Both the position numbers and the translations under genes were made by a program. The notes below the pieces were generated by a model that was given only the letters and a program-made list of their open reading frames with translations, did not search any database and was not told where the DNA came from. DNA of 33,936 nucleotides from an uncultured Prevotellaceae bacterium (lineage in GTDB: Bacteria; Bacteroidota; Bacteroidia; Bacteroidales; Bacteroidaceae): contig CAMVDC010000009.1 in the NCBI GenBank assembly GCA_947166155.1, positions 1-33,936 on the forward strand, given 5' to 3'. Positions 12,527 through 22,883 of this stretch are shown here, in pieces; the stretch's first letter is position 1; every line of letters starts with the position of its first letter.

Positions 12527-13066
12527 ATGATGAAACGAGTAATAGTAATTTCAACAAGTTTGCGTCGCGGTTCAAACAGCGACATGCTTGCCGACAAATT
12601 CGCCGAAGGTGCCAAGTCGGCAGGACACGATGTTGAGAAGATTTCGCTCACAGGCAAGGACATCCAGTTCTGCAAGGGATGTCTCGGCTGTCAGAAGTTG
12701 GGTCGATGCGTCATCTCCGACGATGTGAACGACATCATGTCCAAGGTGCTGAAGGCCGATGTCGTCTGCTGGGCTACACCTATTTATTATTATGAGATGA
12801 GCGGACAGATGAAGACCCTCATCGACCGCATGAATGCCATGTATTCGCAAGACTATCAGTTCCGCGACATCTACCTGCTCACAACGGCCGCAGAAGCCGA
12901 AGCTGAAACTCCGAAGCGTGCCGAGACAGGCCTCACGGGTTGGATCGACTGCTATCCCAAGAGTCGTCTTGCTGCCCACCTCTTCTGTGGCGGGGTGAAC
13001 GATGCTCGCGAGATTGAGGGCAACGCTAAGTTGCAGGAAGCATATGACTTAGGAGCGCATGTATAG
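12527..13066 (+). CDS. Flavodoxin-fold NAD(P)H-dependent FMN reductase / oxidoreductase
   Basis: VISTSLRRGSNSDMLADKFAEGA...FCKGCLGCQKLGRC...WATPIYYYEMSGQMKTLIDR. Confidence 0.88.
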   Translation: MMKRVIVISTSLRRGSNSDMLADKFAEGAKSAGHDVEKISLTGKDIQFCKGCLGCQKLGRCVISDDVNDIMSKVLKADVVCWATPIYYYEMSGQMKTLIDRMNAMYSQDYQFRDIYLLTTAAEAEAETPKRAETGLTGWIDCYPKSRLAAHLFCGGVNDAREIEGNAKLQEAYDLGAHV

Positions 13067-13072
13067 CGAGAT

Positions 13073-14410
13073 ATGATTCGACCGATACTTGCAACCTTGA
13101 TGGCAATAGCTGCCGTGTCGTGTCGTGCCCAGGCATGGCAACAAGTGCAGTTGAAACGCCATATCACCCACCCGCAACCCATGACCGGATTGGTGTTATG
13201 GCCCGACGAGGCTCGCAGCCGTCATGCCACTTACGGTGCGACCATTCAGCTCGAGTTCTCCTATTGTCTGCCATGCAAGGTTGTGAAAGGTTGCAAGCCC
13301 GACGGCACGATAGTTTACGACTGGAGTTCGTTCGACCGTCTGTTGGCCAATGTTGCCAGCAGGGGACATCAGCTCATTGCCCGATTCCGATATGAATATC
13401 CGTCAAGTCGTGACGTAGATGGTAATCGCGGAACTACGGCAGTGCCCGATTACATAAAGCAACGCGATGACTATTCCGAGACATTCGCAAGCAATCCGAA
13501 CGATGACGGCCCTACATGGTATGCCGACTGGAGTAACGCAGAATTGCAACGATTCACCCTGCAGTTCTACACCGACTTCTCTCGCCGCTACTCCCACGAC
13601 CCCCGTCTGGCTTTTGTTGAGGTTGGGTTCGGCCATTGGTCGGAATACCACATATACGGCACCACGCTCAACCTGGGTAAGAACTTCCCTACGAAAGCCT
13701 TCCAGAAGCAGTTTTTTGAACACATGGACACTGTAATGACCGACATACCATGGGCGGTGTCGGTCGATGCGAGCGACACACGCTATTCGCCAGTAACAGC
13801 CGAGTCGTCGCTGCTTGCCATGAGGTTTGGCTTGTTCGACGACTCGTTCATGCACCGTGGTCATGAACTCAGCAGCGGAGGCGGCTTTAATGAGCGATGC
13901 TGGAATGCAATAGGGCAGGGCACCCGGTGGACAGTGGGTGTGTGTGGAGGTGAAATCAGCTACTATACGTCGAACGACCAGAAACTTTTTCTCAGTCCCG
14001 ACGGGCTCTATGGCCACACATGGAAAGAACAAGCAGCCAAATATCACATCACGTTTATGATATCCAACGATGCACCTCGTGGCGGAGTCGCAACTCCCGA
14101 ACGGTTTCGTGAGGGTTCGATGCAGACAGGCTATCGGTTTGTGGTCGGACAATGTGAAACCAACGGAGCCGTCACTCGCATTCAAGTCGGCAACGAAGGT
14201 GTGGCACCAATCTATCGTGATGCATGGTTTGCTATAGACGGTATCCGCTCAAAAACGTCGCTTCGTGGCCTTCTGCCAGGCGACGTACTGACCGTCGAGA
14301 TACCATCAGTTCCTCGCTCCGACGGGGCAAATATCCACATAGTGAGCGACTGCATCCTGCCACAACAGGAGATAGAGTTTGAGGCCCAAGTCGGAAAGAA
14401 AGGGAGTTAA
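13073..14410 (+). CDS. Secreted DUF4832-like (TIM-barrel-like) protein
   Basis: Signal peptide; QLEFSYCLPCKVV...DWSSFDRLLANVASRGHQLIARFRYEYPSS and RLAFVEVGFGHWSEYH; C-terminal domain resembles DUF4832. Family call by eye. Confidence 0.6.
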   Translation: MIRPILATLMAIAAVSCRAQAWQQVQLKRHITHPQPMTGLVLWPDEARSRHATYGATIQLEFSYCLPCKVVKGCKPDGTIVYDWSSFDRLLANVASRGHQLIARFRYEYPSSRDVDGNRGTTAVPDYIKQRDDYSETFASNPNDDGPTWYADWSNAELQRFTLQFYTDFSRRYSHDPRLAFVEVGFGHWSEYHIYGTTLNLGKNFPTKAFQKQFFEHMDTVMTDIPWAVSVDASDTRYSPVTAESSLLAMRFGLFDDSFMHRGHELSSGGGFNERCWNAIGQGTRWTVGVCGGEISYYTSNDQKLFLSPDGLYGHTWKEQAAKYHITFMISNDAPRGGVATPERFREGSMQTGYRFVVGQCETNGAVTRIQVGNEGVAPIYRDAWFAIDGIRSKTSLRGLLPGDVLTVEIPSVPRSDGANIHIVSDCILPQQEIEFEAQVGKKGS

Positions 14411-14502
14411 TTCTATGCGAAGCGATAACTACTTTTAACTCCCGATAACTCCTTAAAAATAACCAAATCGTTAATCTATTAACAATAATAAAGATAATTC
14501 AG

Positions 14503-15144
14503 ATGAAGAAAATTATCATTATCGACGGAGGTCCGCGCAAGATGTTCAACACCGCCTCTATACTGCAGAAAATTGCAGAAGGTGCAAGCTCGGTGAGCAA
14601 TGACATCGAGGTGAAGACCGTGCGCCTGTATGGCCTCGACTACAAGGGCTGCATGTCGTGTATGGCATGCAAAATCAAGGGTAAGGCAACGAATGTGTGT
14701 AAGTTCAAGGATGCCCTCACACCCGTGCTTGAAGATATAGCCTCAGCCGACGGACTTGTGCTCGGTTCGCCAATCTATTTTGGCGATGTGACGGGACAGA
14801 TGCGCACCTTCCTTGAGCGCCTCGCTTTCCCGTGGCTCTCGTACAACGACTATAGCATGACGGCTCCGAAGCGTATGCCCGTACTCCTTGTCGAGACGAT
14901 GAACGGCACTGCCGAGCGCAACAACAGTCAGGGATATGGCTCGATGGAGTATTGCATCAAGGCATCGCTTGGCGACCCCGAACACCTCATTGCCTACAAC
15001 ACCTATCAGGTGAAAAACTATGCAAACTATGAACTTGCAGGTTTTTCCGAGGAAGCCAAACGCCAGTATCGCGAAGCACACTGGGAAGAAGACCTGCAGA
15101 AAGCATACGATGCAGGAAGGAGAATGGCGCAAAGCATTGCATAA
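14503..15144 (+). CDS. Flavodoxin family protein / NAD(P)H-dependent oxidoreductase
   Basis: MKKIIIIDGGPRKMFNTASILQKIAEG...GCMSCMACK...LGSPIYFGDVTGQMRTFLERL. Confidence 0.88.
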   Translation: MKKIIIIDGGPRKMFNTASILQKIAEGASSVSNDIEVKTVRLYGLDYKGCMSCMACKIKGKATNVCKFKDALTPVLEDIASADGLVLGSPIYFGDVTGQMRTFLERLAFPWLSYNDYSMTAPKRMPVLLVETMNGTAERNNSQGYGSMEYCIKASLGDPEHLIAYNTYQVKNYANYELAGFSEEAKRQYREAHWEEDLQKAYDAGRRMAQSIA

Positions 15145-15157
15145 TCTACACGCAACC

Positions 15158-16045
15158 ATGACCTTTTCAAGGCATAAAGGTGTTGTCTGTGGCATACTGG
15201 CGGCAGTATGCTACGGAACCAACCCATTCGGAGCACTGCCGCTCTACGACGAGGGAGTGAACACCTCGTCGGTGTTGTTCTACAGGTTTTCGATGGCTGT
15301 GATGATGTTGGGCCTCATGTTGCTTGCCGAGCGTAAATCGTTTCGCATCGGCATGAAAGACCTGAAGGTGATTGTCGCGCTCGGGCTCTTGTTTGCTGCA
15401 TCGAGCATCACTTATTATCAGAGTTTCCGCTTCATGGATGCCGGCATTGCATCGACCATACTCTTTGTCTATCCTGTGATGGTGGCTGTGATTATGGCCG
15501 CATTCTTTCACGAACACATCAAAGCCTCGACCATCGTGGCCATAGTGCTTGCGTTGTCAGGCATAGTGTTGCTCTACAAAGGCGACACAGGCATAACGCT
15601 CAGTACTGTTGGCATATTGCTCGTCATGGTGTCATCGCTCACATACGCAGTGTATATCGTGGTGGTCAATCAGTCGAGCATTCGTATGCCTGCATTGAAA
15701 CTTACGTTTTATGTACTCCTTGTCTGCATGATGGCCCTTCTGGCATACTCCGCCACCTCGCCCGACTACCACCTCATGCTGCCCCCATCGCCACGCGCGT
15801 GGTTCTATGCTTGCTGGCTCGGATTAGTGCCTACGGTTCTGTCGTTGGTGCTGATGACCGTAGCCGTTCACGAAGTGGGAGCTACACCCACCGCCATCAT
15901 GGGAGCACTGGAGCCGCTCACGGCCGTTGCAATCGGGGTGTTGGTATTCGACGAGTCGCTCACACTGCGCCTCATGGTGGGCATCGTGCTCATCCTTGCT
16001 GCCGTCTTGCTCGTCGTTTTGGGAAAGAAGAAACATAATCAGTGA
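15158..16045 (+). CDS. EamA/DMT family transporter
   Basis: Repeated hydrophobic segments with MTFSRHKGVVCGILAAVCYGTNPFGALPLY and ALEPLTAVAIGVLVFDESLT; start corrected from 15020. Confidence 0.87.
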   Translation: MTFSRHKGVVCGILAAVCYGTNPFGALPLYDEGVNTSSVLFYRFSMAVMMLGLMLLAERKSFRIGMKDLKVIVALGLLFAASSITYYQSFRFMDAGIASTILFVYPVMVAVIMAAFFHEHIKASTIVAIVLALSGIVLLYKGDTGITLSTVGILLVMVSSLTYAVYIVVVNQSSIRMPALKLTFYVLLVCMMALLAYSATSPDYHLMLPPSPRAWFYACWLGLVPTVLSLVLMTVAVHEVGATPTAIMGALEPLTAVAIGVLVFDESLTLRLMVGIVLILAAVLLVVLGKKKHNQ

Positions 16046-16075
16046 ATTTGGTCACATTATCTGTAGTAAGTTTTA

Positions 16076-16105
16076 TTGTCATTCGGCATTTTATTCGTAA
16101 CTTTG
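16076..16105 (+). promoter_or_regulatory. Bacteroidetes-type promoter TTG-N19-TAACTTTG upstream of GH51
   Basis: TTG 16076-16078; TAACTTTG 16098-16105. Confidence 0.65.
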
Positions 16106-16173
16106 CAAGCGGCAAGTGATACATAATTACGAATTAACAACCTAATTTAAATTCTGTATAAACAGTTATATCT

Positions 16174-19100
16174 ATGAAACTACGAAAACTACTTTCACTA
16201 AGTGCTGTGGCTCTTTGTGCATTGTCGGCACACAGTCAGGTGAAACTCAATTTCGACATGAGTAGTCGTGGTCAGAAGGTAAGCGACGACCACTACGGCA
16301 TCTTTTTCGAGGAAATCAACCATGCAGGCGATGGAGGACTTTATGCCGAGCTGATTCGCAACCGCTCGATGGAAGACAATCTCAGTGCGCCCGATGGTTG
16401 GATTGCTTTGGGCAATACAGAAATCTCACTTGAGGCCGACAATATGTTGAACACCGTGCAGCAACGCGCATTAAAGGTAAACATCAAATCGCTCAACGGA
16501 GGTGTGCGCAACGAGGGCTACTGGGGCATGAACATCGTGAAAGGTCGCACCTACAGCCTCTCGTTTTGGATACGTACCGACACCAACTACGACGCCACCA
16601 TCACTGCCGAACTGATCAACAACAGCGGCCGTCGCATAGGACATACCGCTATTGAAGTATCGGCCACACAGGAATGGCAGAAACTCACCGCAACTATCAC
16701 AGCCACGGGCGACGACGGACATGGATATTTTGCACTGAGAGGTTCGAAGACAGGAGTCATATATCTTGACGTCGTAAGCCTCTTTCCACCTACATTCAAG
16801 GACCGACCCAACGGATGCCGTCCCGACCTGGCACAGATGCTGGCCGACCTGCATCCACGATTCATGCGATTCCCCGGCGGATGCTACATCGAGGGAGCGT
16901 ATGCCGACGGACGCACCAACCGCTTCGAATGGAAGAAGTCGGTAGGACCTATCGAGGAACGACCGGGACACCTCAACCGCAACTGGGGATACCGAGTGAC
17001 CGACGGACTGGGCTATCATGAGTGCCTGCAACTGGCCGAAGACCTCGGGGCAAGTGCCTTGTTTGTGGTCAACATGGGTATTGGTCATGACTGGAAGGTA
17101 GATGAGAACAACATCGACCCATTCATCCAGGAGGCTCTCTATGCAATTGAATATGCACGAGGTTCGGCCACCGAAACATTCTACGGACGTATGCGTGCCA
17201 AGAACGGGCATCCCGAACCCTTCGACTTGAAATACATGGAGATAGGCAACGAGCAGGAATTCATGCTCAACCGCGACGACTACATGAAACGCTACATGCA
17301 GTTCTACCGTGCCATCAAGACACGATGGCCCGACATGCACCTGGTGGCCGACAGCTACTACTTCGACAATGTGACCGAACCGGTGGAACTGAAAGACGAA
17401 CACTACTACGACACGCCCGAATTCTTCATCAACCAATACGGACGCTACGACAACCAGTCGGCTTCTTCTACCAAAATATATGTGGGCGAATATGCAGTGA
17501 CCAAAGACTGCGGATGGTGGGGCAACATGAATGCCGCCATCGGCGAGGCTGTGTTTATGCAGGGATGTGAAGCGAGTCGGTGACTATGATGAGCTATGCA
17601 CCTATATTCACCCACGAAGAAAACTATGCATGGCACCCCGACATGATACGCTTCAACTCATCGCTCAGCTACGGCACACCGTCGTATTACGTGCAGCGCA
17701 TGTTCAGCAACAACATAGGAAAAGAAAACATACGCTGGACAGAAGCTGACAACAAACCACAGCACGATAACAGCAAAGGAAGCATAGGAATTGGAACATG
17801 GTCGACAAGTGCAACCTTCTCAGGACTTACGGTAACCGCCACCGACACTACATTTGTGGCAAACGACCTCAAGGCATCCGACTGGACAACAAAGAACGGC
17901 ACATGGGCACTGAACGGTGATACATTCAAGCAAACCAACAGCTCGGCCGCCGATGTGACTTGTGTGCTCAACAAATTCTTCAATACCACGAATGTTGATA
18001 TGACCGTCAACGCAACAAAAAACAGTGGTGCAGAGGGATTCCTCATCATCTTCGACTATAAGGACAAGAACAATTATTCATGGTTCAACATCGCAGGGTG
18101 GGGGAATACAAAACATGCCGTAGAACAATGTAAGGACGGCAACAAGACTACCCTTGCCGATAAGGCAGGCTCGCTCGTCACGGGTCAGCAATACACCATC
18201 CGTGTGAGGAAAGAAGGCCAACGTGTGCGATGCTACATCGACGGCGAACTCATCTTCGACACCAATCTCAAGGGATATGCCGACCGCTCGGTTTACACCA
18301 GTGCCAATATCGATGACGAGACAGGCATGCTATACGTAAAACTCGTCAACCCCAACAATGATGCTGCTCCTGTCTTACTCTCGTTTGCTGGCGGAAGTGT
18401 GCTAAATGGTGATGCTGAAATACTTTCGGCAGCTAATGGTAGCGACGAAAACACACTCACCAATCCATTCTACATCACACCGCATACACAATCAGTGAAC
18501 GTAAACCCCGACGGTACCATCAACTTCAATACAGCGGCATTCTCAGTCAATGTGCTGCGCCTGAAAGTCAGTGACGTCGTTACTCCTGTGGCCGAAGCAC
18601 TTCCTCAGCCGCGCCTTCGTTTCTCGTTCGACAGCGGTAATGCTGTCGACGATTCTGGAACATACACAGGTCGACTCTATGGTAAAGCAGAAATTGTGCA
18701 AGGGGCGGATGGCAATTATGTGCTCTCGACCGGTAATCAAGGCGGTGGCGGTTATATGAGCATACCTGTGAAGGCCATTCAAGATGCGCTTGATGGAGTC
18801 ACAACCGACTATACTGTCAGTATCAATGTGTTGCAACGCATTGGCAACAATACCAGCCGCTTCTCGTGGGCATTCGATGCTGACAATGGTACGGACAGCT
18901 ATTTCGGACTTATCAACGCAGCAGGCAACGACAACTGGTACTTTGAACTGAAAGCCAACTCAACAGTCAATTCCGTCCACTCGAGGTCGTGCTTGCGCAT
19001 ATCAGATTGGCACAACCTGACATACGTACAGCAAGGCAATATCGCCTGTATGTATGTCGATGGCCAGTTGCGCAAGACACAGCAGGTGACGCTGAGCCTC

Positions 19101-20186
19101 CCGTCGTTCGTTTCCCAACTGAAGAACGCCAGCATTGGTCATTCACCTTTCTCGGGCGATGCCATCATGGAACATGCACTCTTCGACGATCTGCAGATAT
19201 TCAGCTCTGCACTCACTCCGTTGCAGGTTCAGACACTCGCATCGGCTGCCACCAGCATGACCGACGACCAGCGCTTCACTTCGATTGCCGATATGCAAGA
19301 CCTCGAGAACCTCGTGGATGAAGTGAAGAACTACTATCGCGATGCAAACAACTCGGCTCTCACCAGTGCATATAATGGTGCTGTGCGTGCCATCAACAGC
19401 GGTACCGACGCTCTGCGCCTTTCGCGCTATCAGCAACTGCTCACGGCTGTTGCCGATTATCAGCAGTCGCAAATCGACCTTGCCAAGGCTGGACAGCCAG
19501 CAGACCTCACATTCCTCATCGCAAACAGTTCGTTCACTCGTTACAACATCGGTTGGCAAGGAGCCGAAATACCAGCCGTACGCACCACTGCCGACATTGC
19601 GGCTACCTATGTAGGATATGAAAACGAGACAGCAGAGCAGTTCTCACATTCGTTTGATATATGGCAGGAACTGCCTCACATGCCTCGTGGTACATATACG
19701 CTCACAGCTAACGCCTTCTACCGCGCTGGTGCTATAGCCGATGCCTACAATGCATGGCAAAACGATAGCCCTTCCACCAAGAATGCACAGCTTTATCTGG
19801 GCGACGCAAGCACTGCCATAATGAATCTCTATAGCAGCGACGCATATACATATTCTCCATATAATTATCCCGACAACCTCTCGTCAGCATCTGCGGCATT
19901 CAACACCCACGGACGTTATGCCGACAATTCAGTCACGTTTACACTAACTACCGACGATTCACCACTGCGACTCGGTATTCGCAAGCAGAACACCATCAAT
20001 GCCGACTGGGTGGCATACGACCACTTCCAGCTGCATTATCTGGGTGATGCAACTGCCATTCGCCCTATCGATAATGGACAAATGACAATCGAGAATTCTC
20101 CCATATACAACGTGCAAGGAATGCGTCTGAACAGTTTGCAGAAAGGTCTTAATATCGTAGGAAACAAATTAATTTTCATTAAATAA
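16174..20186 (+). pseudogene. GH51 alpha-L-arabinofuranosidase split by a frameshift near 17571-17583 into 16174-17583 and 17580-20186
   Basis: First ORF carries IGNEQEF and KIYVGEYAV catalytic regions and AIGEAVFMQGCE; second ORF resumes with MMSYAPIFTHEENYAWHPDMIRFNSSLSYGTPSYYVQRMFSNN, the normal GH51 continuation. Second ORF also carries LamG/DUF1080-like domains and a T9SS-like tail. Could be a sequencing error. Confidence 0.85.
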
Positions 20187-20204
20187 ACATTACTATACAT
20201 CATT

Positions 20205-22742
20205 ATGAATGTGATTAGAAAGATTGGCATCGTAGCCATGACATTTGTGCTGTCTACAGGACTAATGAAAGCACAGGATGACAACATTGCTACCTTCCGC
20301 ACATGGGCCATGACTCCTCCTATGGGATGGAACTCATGGGATTGTTATTATTCGTCGGTGACAGAGAAGGAAGTGATGCAAAATGCACAATATCTGGTTG
20401 ACAACGACCTCGTGCGCCACGGATGGGAGTATGTTGTAATCGACATCCGCTGGTATTGCAACCACCCGTCGCTCGGTGGCGGATGGTATAACCAGAACGG
20501 CACACAAGACTATGTGCTCGATGAGTATGGCCGCTACCTCCCTTCGCCCACACGATTCCCCTCGTGCATGGTCGGTGGTGTCAACCGCGGTTTCAAGCCC
20601 TTGGCCGACAAGCTGCACAGCATGGGCCTGAAGCTTGGCATACACCTCATGCGTGGTGTGCCGAAAGTGGTGGTTGGCAGTAACTATAAGCTGAAAGGCA
20701 GCGAGGGCACACCATGGACATCGGTGTATAATGGCACCACATCGCCTTGCGGATGGTTGGGCGACAACCTGCGCGTTCGCGACAACCAATACGGACAGCT
20801 CTACTACAACAGCATCATGGACCTCTATGCCGAGTGGGGTGTCGATTTCTTGAAAATCGACGACCTCTCGCGTCCGTTCTATACCGACGAGATACGCATG
20901 ATTCGACGCGCCATCGACCAGACAGGACGACCCATCGTCCTCTCGCTCAGCCCCGGCAAGACCCAGTTCCAGTATGCCGACGCCTGTCTTCAGTATGCCA
21001 ACATGTGGCGCATGATGGACGACCTGTGGGACAACTGGAGCGCCATCGATGCCGTATTCCCCGAAGCCCACTTCTGGAGCCAAGTCAGCCGTCCCGGCAA
21101 CTATGCCGACTGCGACATGCTGCCACTCGGACACATTGCTGCCACCATTGCCGACCCAGGATATACCAACGGCGATGCAGGACACTGGACCAACCTCACA
21201 CACAACGAACAGCTGACCATGATGACACTCTGGGGCATCTGCCACTCGCCCCTCTTCTTCGGAGGCGAGATGACGAAGAACGATGCGTTCACACTCTCGT
21301 TGCTCACAAACGAAGAGTACCATCAGATGCACAAATACGGAGTCGATGCACATCAGGTAATGGCCGATGAGGACAACGGACGCGTTGTCTGGACATCGAC
21401 CGACCCGCAGACAGGCAACCGCTATCTCGCACTCTTCCAACGCGACAACACACGATGGATTGTCGGTCAGAAAGCGCTCTATCGTTCAGAGACTGTGGCT
21501 TACACTACCGACGGACATGCTGTCAATGTGGATATAGAGTGGCCCGAAGGCAGCAAGACACTGGTGCTGGTGGTCGATGATGGCGGCGACAACTTCAACT
21601 ACGATCACGGCGACTGGATAAACCCGACACTCATCCTGCGCGACGGAACCGAAGTGCCGCTCACTGGCAAATACAAGACTCGCGACTACACGAAATCCTA
21701 CTTCAACCGTGTGCGTGAAAACTCGAATGTAGATAACGGCGGACAGATGAAGGTGCTGGGCACTGCCTATTCGCGTGGATTCTCGACCGATGCCAATGCA
21801 GCAATCTTCTTCACCATCCCCGACGACATGGATGTGGTGCGCTTCCGTGCCATGGCTGCAGCCGACGACTCGGGCATCAACCAGCAGGGAGCTACCACCA
21901 GCCTCCGCTTCTTTGTGTTCGACCAAAATCCGCTGGCCAGCGAGCAGGACGGTTCGGCAGCACGCACAGGTCTCATCTCGCGTAAGGGAACTAAATCGAA
22001 GACCGTCGAGACCGACATCGAGGGAGCTGCCCAGCTGAAAATCGTCGTAAGCAACTACGGCGACGGATTTGCCTACGACCGTGCCGACCTCATCAACCCT
22101 GTACTCATCGATACAGATGGTAACGAGACATCGCTCCTGACGCTCACTGCTGCATCCTACACATCGGAGTGGGGCACACTGCACCTCAACCGCAATGTGG
22201 AGAACGGCCCGCTGCGAGTCGATGGAACGACCTACAGCACCGGTCTTGGCCTCAACGCACAATGCACGCTCGTCTATGACCTTCCTGCCGGCCACAACTA
22301 CAAGACCTTCCGTGCCCTCTGCGGCTACGATTCAAGTTGTGATACCGACAACACATCGACCAGCGGAACCACGATGGAGTTCATCGTGTATGTTACAAAA
22401 AACGAGGTATTCAGCTTCGACCTCACACAACTTGGATACTCCGCAACCGAGTCGGTGCCAGTTCACGACATTTGGTCAAAGACCGACCTCGCTCCCGCTA
22501 CAGGCGTCATAAGTGCCAGTGTGCCGAGCCATGGCGTGCGCCTGTTCCGCCTTGGCGACAAGAAAGCGAACGCAATACAGTCGTTGCATGCTACACAGAC
22601 AAACAATGCTGAAGCAGTTCGTCGTGGCTATCAGTCGCATGTGTATGATTTGGGCGGACGCATCATCGGTGAAGTTGGTTCGGCCGATGCATCGGCGAAA
22701 GGGCCTTTCATCGTGAATGGCAAAAAGGTGGTGCAGCAATAA
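20205..22742 (+). CDS. GH27 alpha-galactosidase-like enzyme with NPCBM-like domains
   Basis: MTPPMGWNSWDCYYSSVTEKEV, GVDFLKIDDLSRPFY, RPGNYADCDMLPLG; two C-terminal galactose-binding/NPCBM-like modules. Confidence 0.88.
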   Translation: MNVIRKIGIVAMTFVLSTGLMKAQDDNIATFRTWAMTPPMGWNSWDCYYSSVTEKEVMQNAQYLVDNDLVRHGWEYVVIDIRWYCNHPSLGGGWYNQNGTQDYVLDEYGRYLPSPTRFPSCMVGGVNRGFKPLADKLHSMGLKLGIHLMRGVPKVVVGSNYKLKGSEGTPWTSVYNGTTSPCGWLGDNLRVRDNQYGQLYYNSIMDLYAEWGVDFLKIDDLSRPFYTDEIRMIRRAIDQTGRPIVLSLSPGKTQFQYADACLQYANMWRMMDDLWDNWSAIDAVFPEAHFWSQVSRPGNYADCDMLPLGHIAATIADPGYTNGDAGHWTNLTHNEQLTMMTLWGICHSPLFFGGEMTKNDAFTLSLLTNEEYHQMHKYGVDAHQVMADEDNGRVVWTSTDPQTGNRYLALFQRDNTRWIVGQKALYRSETVAYTTDGHAVNVDIEWPEGSKTLVLVVDDGGDNFNYDHGDWINPTLILRDGTEVPLTGKYKTRDYTKSYFNRVRENSNVDNGGQMKVLGTAYSRGFSTDANAAIFFTIPDDMDVVRFRAMAAADDSGINQQGATTSLRFFVFDQNPLASEQDGSAARTGLISRKGTKSKTVETDIEGAAQLKIVVSNYGDGFAYDRADLINPVLIDTDGNETSLLTLTAASYTSEWGTLHLNRNVENGPLRVDGTTYSTGLGLNAQCTLVYDLPAGHNYKTFRALCGYDSSCDTDNTSTSGTTMEFIVYVTKNEVFSFDLTQLGYSATESVPVHDIWSKTDLAPATGVISASVPSHGVRLFRLGDKKANAIQSLHATQTNNAEAVRRGYQSHVYDLGGRIIGEVGSADASAKGPFIVNGKKVVQQ

Positions 22743-22775
22743 TCGCATCCACGTTCTCCGGTTTATATAACGACA

Positions 22776-22820
22776 GCAGGAGGGTTTGCACTACACAAAC
22801 CCTCCTGCTTTATTTATCTT
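22776..22820 (+). terminator. Terminator hairpin after GH27 gene
   Basis: gcaggagggtttg (22776-22788) / caaaccctcctgc (22796-22808), perfect 13-bp stem, then T-rich tttatttatctt. Confidence 0.8.
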
Positions 22821-22869
22821 CAACCCTCCTGCTTTATTTATCTTCAACCCTCCTGCTTTATTTATCTTC
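22798..22869. repeat. 24-bp tandem repeat x3 (aaccctcctgctttatttatcttc), triplicating the terminator 3' arm
   Basis: Starts at 22798, 22822 and 22846; nearly identical units. Confidence 0.95.
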
Positions 22870-22883
22870 TTTTCCACCCCGTC

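Noticed and set aside
16471-17436. 321-aa antisense ORF opposite GH51
   Set aside because: Shadow ORF over conserved catalytic sequence on the plus strand; no recognisable family or promoter.
17560-17590. Programmed -1 ribosomal frameshift in GH51
   Set aside because: No X XXY YYZ slippery heptamer and no obvious downstream stimulatory hairpin; indel or sequencing error is simpler.
20334-21440. 368-aa antisense ORF opposite GH27
   Set aside because: Shadow ORF from codon bias; the plus strand encodes clear GH27 motifs.
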